Positions 32,775 to 36,868 of a stretch of 36,868 nucleotides of DNA are shown piece by piece (position 1 is the first letter of the stretch; the number at the start of each line of letters is the position of its first letter). Location: NCBI GenBank assembly GCA_031267895.1, contig JAIRYF010000056.1, positions 1 to 36,868 of the forward strand, written 5' to 3'. The stretch comes from Candidatus Methanoplasma glyptotermitis (GTDB lineage: Archaea > Thermoplasmatota > Thermoplasmata > Methanomassiliicoccales > Methanomethylophilaceae). The notes under the pieces are model-generated. The model did not search any database. It was not told the origin of the DNA and saw only the letters and a list, made by a program, of their open reading frames with translations. The translations under genes were made by a program, and so were the position numbers.

Positions 32775-33681
32775 TTTTTTTTCCGAGCAACTCCAGGAGT
32801 TCGCACGCTTTGCATCTCTCTCCCACCGTCGGTTCGCCGCACCCGCATGTGCGGAGGCGGGAATGCGGAACATGTTCAGAGAGCATCGGTTTAAGCATAT
32901 CGTACGAAGACAGTATGCTGAACTTTGAACCGGGAGATCGGTCGTCCAGTCTGTCGATGATCTCCCGGTACTGATTCCTGAGAGCATCCGTGTGATACGG
33001 GCATTCTCCATCCCAGAACGGTATTCCGGAGACCATTGCATAGAGCAACGATTCCTTTTCCGGTATCAGTCTGAGGGGCAGGAATCTCGGTATGAGTCCA
33101 GGCTGTACATTCGTGTGCGGACCGAGCCTTGCCAGGCGTTCCACATCACCTCTTACGAAGTTCATCATTACCGACTGAGCCATATCATCGAGATTATGGC
33201 CGGTGGCCAGATATTTCGCGCCTATTCTGCGTGCCTCGTCGTTCATCAGTTTCCTTCTGAACACGCCGCAGTATGTGCAGGGGCTGCAGTCCCCGGCAAC
33301 GCCGGCCGCCGTATCCATATCAATCCCCATCTCCGAAAAAGATCTTATTCTGTGGGATATGCCGCGTTCTTTGCAGAATTCCCTGACAATATCCAAACTC
33401 GGCGGCCTGTAACCGGCTAGACCTTCGTCTATCGATATCGCAAACAATGATACATCATCCCTCCTGCCGAACACCGTGTCGAGGATGTGCAGAGTAACCA
33501 TGCTGTCTTTGCCTCCGGATACCGCGACTGCGATCGTGTCTCCGGAACGGATGTTTATCTGCTTTCTGATCTCTTTTTTGACTCTCTTTTCAACGTATAT
33601 TTTGAAATGTTCGTCGCAGAGATGCGAACCATTGTACCTTATCAGGGTAACAGCTTCGCGGGAGCACAGATCGCACTTCAT
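32761..33681 (-). CDS. ncsA: tRNA 2-thiolation protein NcsA/Ncs6 (TtcA/TtuA family)
   Basis: This PP-loop enzyme adenylates tRNA uridine for sulfur insertion, probably at wobble U34. In 306 residues it has an N-terminal zinc site (C3, C6, C22, H25), the ATP loop SGGKDS (55-60), the CxxC pair C135 and C138 in SPCTYCGVFRR, and GHNLDDMAQ. A C-terminal zinc ribbon (CGCGEPTVGERCKAC) completes it. Members use SAMP-like proteins or sulfide as the sulfur source. ThiS in this window is dedicated to thiazole and is not the obvious donor. ATG 33681 is 4 nt after the cdc6 stop; upstream in-frame starts (33702, 33723) would overlap cdc6 and lie before the zinc site. U54 thiolation (TtuA) is an alternative role. 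Confidence 0.88.
   Translation of the reverse strand: MKCDLCSREAVTLIRYNGSHLCDEHFKIYVEKRVKKEIRKQINIRSGDTIAVAVSGGKDSMVTLHILDTVFGRRDDVSLFAISIDEGLAGYRPPSLDIVREFCKERGISHRIRSFSEMGIDMDTAAGVAGDCSPCTYCGVFRRKLMNDEARRIGAKYLATGHNLDDMAQSVMMNFVRGDVERLARLGPHTNVQPGLIPRFLPLRLIPEKESLLYAMVSGIPFWDGECPYHTDALRNQYREIIDRLDDRSPGSKFSILSSYDMLKPMLSEHVPHSRLRTCGCGEPTVGERCKACELLELLGKKIKNL
32775..32782 (+). terminator. T8 run at the radical SAM gene end
   Basis: Eight Ts directly follow the TGA, after a T5 run just before it. The run lies inside the 3' end of the convergent ncsA, where it encodes the Lys-rich C-terminus (KKIKNL). Confidence 0.6.
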
Positions 33682-33685
33682 CTTA

Positions 33686-34870
33686 TCAAAACTCGTACTC
33701 ATTACCGGATGTCGGAGAGTCAAGAAGATATTCCAATTTCTTGGCCAGTTCTTTCGGCGGGATATCGGGCACAGAAATGTATGTTACTCTCCCGCCCTCT
33801 GCCTCGCTCCTCACCGTCGTATCCAGGATGTTCGTCTTCTCTAAATCCTGGATATACGTCCAGAACTGAGTGTGCTTTCTTGCGGCCTGTCCGTACTCCT
33901 CGCACACAACGGCATATGTCTTTTCGGCCTTTGTGATGCTGATGTACGGCTCTCCTTTTATCGCACGGGCGACGGCCAGGAGTGCCAGTTTTCTTTTAAG
34001 ATCAAGGCCGGCAAGTTTATTCTCCGACACATTGCTGTAAATCATCGCATTGGCGGATCTTACATCATCTGCTGTTATGACTCCTTCGGTGCTCTCTTCT
34101 GCGATATACGCCGCCTTCTCGAGCATCTCTATCACCAATCTGGCATCGCCGTATCCTTTTCCGATGTCCGCGAGGAGATCGAGCACATCATCATCCACGG
34201 CACCGGATGCCAGTGCCTCGCCGGCCCTCATTGTGATTATGTCTTTCAGTTCGTCTTTTGTATATCTGTCGAATTTTATCGTATTCGCACGTTTGAAGCT
34301 TGACATGGAAGCATCGTCAAGCATCTCCGACACATGCTCCTGAGAGATCATGATCATAGATACAGAGGAGTTTCCCCGTATATCCTCGGTGAATCTGGTA
34401 AGCTGATAGACGAGATTCCTGTTGCTGCTCTTGAGGAGAATGTCTGCCTCGTCAAGAACCAAAACGAACGGCCTCGATCCAGACTCTATGTGTTTTCTCA
34501 GAGATCTCAGCATCTCGTCCGCAGAGAACCCCCTGTCTGGGAATCCGGGATCAAAATGCCTTATAAGGTGTATCAGTACGCCGTGTTCGGTACTCCTTAT
34601 TCTGCAGTTTATGAAGACATGATCCATCTGTCTGCCGCTACCCGCACAGTATTTCATCATATCGTTGCAGAATTTCTTTGCAGTCACGGTCTTACCTGTT
34701 CCCACGCCGCCTGTCAGAAACGCAGAGCACGGAAGACCTCCAGTAATCATAGGTCTGAACAGTGTCTCCAGACGGCGCATCTGCTCCTCTCTGTGCACCA
34801 GTTTCTCGGGAACATAGTCGAAGGACAGTTTCTTCCCGTCTTTGATTACTGCGGAGGCTCTGTCAAACAT
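33686..34870 (-). CDS. cdc6: Orc1/Cdc6 replication initiator
   Basis: This 394-residue AAA+ protein recognises archaeal replication origins and loads the MCM helicase. Walker A is GGVGTGKT (54-61) and Walker B VLVLDEAD (135-142). Sensor 1 lies in SMIMISQEH, and the sensor 2 and lid region includes GKGYGDARLVIEMLEKAA. The last 110 residues form the winged-helix DNA-binding domain (LKRKLALLAVARAI to RVTYISVPDI). I chose ATG 34870 (MFDRASAVIKDGKKLSF), 2 nt after the upstream stop; a longer frame adds residues lying inside that gene. Origins often lie next to such genes, but there is no intergenic space here, and no clear origin recognition boxes were seen upstream of the operon. Confidence 0.92.
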   Translation of the reverse strand: MFDRASAVIKDGKKLSFDYVPEKLVHREEQMRRLETLFRPMITGGLPCSAFLTGGVGTGKTVTAKKFCNDMMKYCAGSGRQMDHVFINCRIRSTEHGVLIHLIRHFDPGFPDRGFSADEMLRSLRKHIESGSRPFVLVLDEADILLKSSNRNLVYQLTRFTEDIRGNSSVSMIMISQEHVSEMLDDASMSSFKRANTIKFDRYTKDELKDIITMRAGEALASGAVDDDVLDLLADIGKGYGDARLVIEMLEKAAYIAEESTEGVITADDVRSANAMIYSNVSENKLAGLDLKRKLALLAVARAIKGEPYISITKAEKTYAVVCEEYGQAARKHTQFWTYIQDLEKTNILDTTVRSEAEGGRVTYISVPDIPPKELAKKLEYLLDSPTSGNEYEF

Positions 34871-34872
34871 CG

Positions 34873-35835
34873 TCAATTCCTGCTGAATCTCATAAATCCG
34901 GAACAGCCGAACACATCTATGCCTTTTTTCTCCCAGACATCGCATATTCTGTTAATCCCGAGGGAGTCCGAGGCCATATGTCCCGAGACTATAACATTGA
35001 TATTATGTTTTTTCGCCTCTTCCAGGTGGTTTTCCGGGAAGTGCATACCAACTACCGTACCGACTCCTGCGATGGCAAGTTTTTCATACAGTTCTTTCGG
35101 ACCCGACGTTCCGCCGGTCATCTTTGCGATTATCCTGCCGCAGCGGTTCTTCTTGCCGCCGACCATGATTTTCGGAGGATCGTTGTATTTCGAGGCCTGA
35201 CGGAACTCCGGTTCTTTCATGAGCACGTCTATGACATCTTCAAGATACTTCGGCTGCTCATTGCCAAGGAGGTCTTCGAGATAGAGCTGTACCATGTTGT
35301 CCGCCGGAGAATGTATGTTGAACATCAGAACATCCATCAGTCTGGCCGCATCTGCCGATTGGTTGTAATTGGATCCCATGACATTCCTGGAGACCTCGTC
35401 CATTCTGTTTTTGATAAGTCCTTCGGTTACATTGATTGGTATGCCCACATCATGAAACATATCTGTCTGCATCCACATGACCTCCGGGAACGGTGTTTTC
35501 GATACACCCACCGGATGATGGGCGATTACGGCAGAGACCTTCCGGCCCTTCTCCTTCAGACGGTCCGCCAGCATGATCTCTCCTGTCCCTATATCAATGC
35601 CCCACATGAAGCTCTCCGCTTCTGTTTCCCTTGCGAGGTCCGAACCCCAGGAGAACCTTGAGTCTGCATATGGATTCCAGAGTCTTTCCTGATCGAAGTA
35701 TTCTTTTTTCTCTTCCGGAAGTTTGTCATACTCCTCTTTGGCATTCTTGAGTACAAGGTCTACCTCTTCTCTGAGCCGGGGATCGTTCTTTATGCCTGTT
35801 TCTATTGCCAATCTGTAGGCATCGTACACTCTCAT
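34873..35835 (-). CDS. NIF3-like dinuclear-metal protein (DUF34 family)
   Basis: The 320-residue protein resembles the NIF3/YbgI family, whose members bind a pair of metal ions with conserved histidines and acids. Segments seen are VIAHHPVG (the His-His metal motif, about 104-111), SADNMVQLYLEDLL (His-Ser-Pro-Ala-Asp-like), and near the end VSGHMASDSLGI with the last His and Asp. Roles proposed for NIF3 include GTP cyclohydrolase-like or metal-dependent hydrolase activity; the true reaction is uncertain. The N-terminal 85 residues are helical and charged and not typical of the short bacterial form. It heads the NIF3-cdc6-ncsA operon with gaps of 2 and 4 nt. Confidence 0.7.
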   Translation of the reverse strand: MRVYDAYRLAIETGIKNDPRLREEVDLVLKNAKEEYDKLPEEKKEYFDQERLWNPYADSRFSWGSDLARETEAESFMWGIDIGTGEIMLADRLKEKGRKVSAVIAHHPVGVSKTPFPEVMWMQTDMFHDVGIPINVTEGLIKNRMDEVSRNVMGSNYNQSADAARLMDVLMFNIHSPADNMVQLYLEDLLGNEQPKYLEDVIDVLMKEPEFRQASKYNDPPKIMVGGKKNRCGRIIAKMTGGTSGPKELYEKLAIAGVGTVVGMHFPENHLEEAKKHNINVIVSGHMASDSLGINRICDVWEKKGIDVFGCSGFMRFSRN

Positions 35836-36177
35836 GTGAGTTACGAAACGGCTATTGCATAATTAACCTTCCCAGCGGCGGCCGGGGTTTGACATCATTC
35901 GGATGCTGCGTATATTTCAAGGAGCAGATCTTTTCTGAGGTATTCTGATGCTGCGGTGTAAGTGATCGAAACAATAACGACGGGACGTTCCTTGAACATG
36001 ATCGGAAAGAGATCCGCTGCCCGAAAAGCCGGTTTGCCGTTTTTATCATTTCCAGACCCGACTGTGTTTGTTAAACACGGCTCATTCATCCGCAGCGGCG
36101 GTATGTGGGGGAACAGCATGGGAAAAACATCAGGCATGCGGAAGTACTATCTGATATGATCCGGATGTATAGGCAGA
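35836..36177. other. intergenic region between NIF3 and the second adhesin promoter
   Basis: No gene is supported, although minus-strand frames near 35895-36137 have a stretch of plausible composition (ERPVVIVSITYTAASEYL). A perfect inverted repeat GTGTTT-GTT-AAACAC lies at 36064-36078. The text CTTCCCAGCGGC at 35868 and GGGGTTTG after it only loosely recall an origin box, with no second copy. Confidence 0.4.
36064..36078. promoter_or_regulatory. inverted repeat GTGTTT-GTT-AAACAC
   Basis: A perfect 6-bp inverted repeat with 3-nt spacer lies about 100 nt upstream of the TATA box of the second adhesin gene. It could bind a dimeric regulator. No copy was noticed at the first adhesin gene. Confidence 0.35.
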
Positions 36178-36252
36178 TTATATATTCGGGTTTGCGTATG
36201 CACAGATGCGCGTGCTGTTTACATGAAATACAGTGCGCACAGCAATAAGGAG
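36178..36252 (+). promoter_or_regulatory. promoter, leader stem and Shine-Dalgarno of the second adhesin gene
   Basis: TATA box TTATATAT (36178-36185) is followed by a leader of about 50 nt and AAGGAG (36247-36252), 8 nt before ATG 36261. The leader can fold: TGCGC (36207-36211) pairs with GCGCA (36235-36239), and CTGT (36215-36218) with ACAG (36230-36233). Box and ribosome site match those of the first adhesin gene. Confidence 0.7.
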
Positions 36253-36260
36253 AAAAACTC

Positions 36261-36868
36261 ATGAATATGAAATCTTCGAAAGGAATTACCTCTTCCCCGG
36301 GTGTAACACACGGCCAGGGGGGGGGGGAATTTTGATTTCCCCAGCCGTCTGAATATAACGGTATTGTTTGCCGCTGCTCTGTTTCTCGCAGCGGCATTCT
36401 TTGTGACATATACGGAATCGAATGAATCGGATGCCGCCGTTACCGGTACCGGAACTTTCGACGATCCATGGTACTGCGGTCCCGACGGCAGTGACAGTGT
36501 GACGGCGACTCTTATAAACGGTGTTCTCGTGATATCCGGCAGCGGTGCCATGGATAATTACACATCTACTTCAGGTGTAGCAAATACACCGTGGTATGGT
36601 GAAAGCGTACAGAGTGCCGTGATAGAAGACGGAGTTACATCAATCGGAAACAATGCATTCCGAGCGTGCTCTGCTCTGATATCCGTTGCCATACCGGACA
36701 GCGTAACATACATCGGCAATTATGCATTCTATGGATGCACCAGCCTGGTATCCGTTACAATACCGGACAATGCGGACATCAGCCGCGGGACATTCCAGTA
36801 TTGCTCCAGCCTGACATCAATTGTCATACCGGACAAAGTGACATCCATTGGTGGATATGCATTCTACA
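36261..36868 (+). CDS. second BspA-like surface protein, phase-variable, OFF as assembled, cut by the window end
   Basis: From ATG 36261 the product starts MNMKSSKGITSSPG, then meets 11 Gs and stops at TGA 36333-36335. With 10 or 13 Gs the frame continues as NFDFPSRLNITVLFAAALFL, a signal peptide almost identical to that of the first adhesin gene. It then reads TGTFDDPWYCGPDG and VTATLINGVLVISGSGAM, and at least three LRR_5 repeats (SVAIPDSVTYIGNYAFYGC), open to the end of the window. The restored product is therefore a paralogue of the adhesin at 26.1-27.4 kb. The short peptides before the tracts also match (MN-KS-KGI), so the start is real. The C-terminus is not visible. It is probably a secreted or anchored adhesin. 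Confidence 0.8.
36317..36327 (+). repeat. G11 homopolymer tract in the second adhesin gene
   Basis: Eleven Gs, the first belonging to a CAG codon, lie 56 nt after the ATG. The upstream frame has a codon starting at 36327 and the downstream coding frame starts at 36328. The gene is therefore in frame only with one G fewer or two more. Confidence 0.85.

Noticed and set aside
35868-35891. Possible origin recognition box upstream of the NIF3-cdc6 operon
   Set aside because: Only the ends (CTTCC and GGGGTTT) resemble remembered box consensus, the middle does not fit, and no repeated copies were found.
35895-36137. Minus-strand 80-codon frame upstream of the NIF3 gene
   Set aside because: Only a short part looks protein-like, no promoter or ribosome site is seen, and a competing plus frame overlaps it.

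Overview
The window looks like chromosome from a methanogen-lineage archaeon of the Thermoplasmata, most likely Methanomassiliicoccales. Archaeal markers are an Orc1/Cdc6 initiator, an archaeal-type threonyl-tRNA synthetase with its N-terminal editing domain, a fused ThiD-ThiN enzyme, an NcsA/Ncs6 tRNA thiolase, and TATA boxes about 20-35 nt before start codons that leave little or no leader. None of the 32 genes with a visible stop ends in TAG (28 TGA, 4 TAA), which fits a lineage that reads TAG as pyrrolysine. No mcr or other methanogenesis gene lies here, so the assignment is inference.

Layout. 1-3.7 kb: an ArsD-like protein, two small unknown genes, a formate/nitrite channel and an isocitrate dehydrogenase-like enzyme. 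3.8-6.4 kb: an RND/MMPL exporter. 6.7-10.7 kb: a bacterial-style thiamine operon on the minus strand, thiE-thiS-thiF-thiG-thiH-tenI, mostly with 4-nt overlaps. Upstream are thrS, a membrane-anchored FKBP isomerase and archaeal thiDN. 15.6-17.5 kb: a small unknown protein and a MetY-type sulfhydrylase with an inverted repeat and hairpin leader. 17.5-25.4 kb: an arginine island, argG-argH divergent from argC-argJ-argB-argD, followed by an ACT-domain protein. 27.7-32.8 kb: a DbpA-like helicase, then cysE-cysS-radical SAM. 32.8-35.8 kb on the minus strand: NIF3, orc1/cdc6 and ncsA, tightly packed.

The most striking feature is a pair of related surface-protein genes at 26.1-27.4 kb (minus) and 36.26 kb to the window end (plus). 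They point away from each other and flank about 9 kb of housekeeping genes. Each encodes a signal peptide and BspA-type leucine-rich repeats; the first also has a C-terminal membrane anchor. Each carries a long G tract (12 and 11 Gs) between the start codon and the signal peptide, and in both the tract length puts the start codon out of frame. A tract of 10 or 13 Gs would restore either gene. The peptides before the tracts are similar in the start-codon frame, and both genes share a TTATATAT box and an AAGGAG ribosome-binding site. This is the signature of a phase-variable adhesin system switching by slipped-strand mispairing, which would be unusual in an archaeon.

Together the genes suggest a prototroph for arginine, thiamine and cysteine. 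CysE, CysS and MetY link serine activation, sulfide capture and cysteine charging. ThiS/F/G/H/TenI would make the thiazole, and two separate enzymes (ThiE and ThiN) could couple it to the pyrimidine. No tRNA, rRNA, CRISPR array or intact insertion sequence was found.
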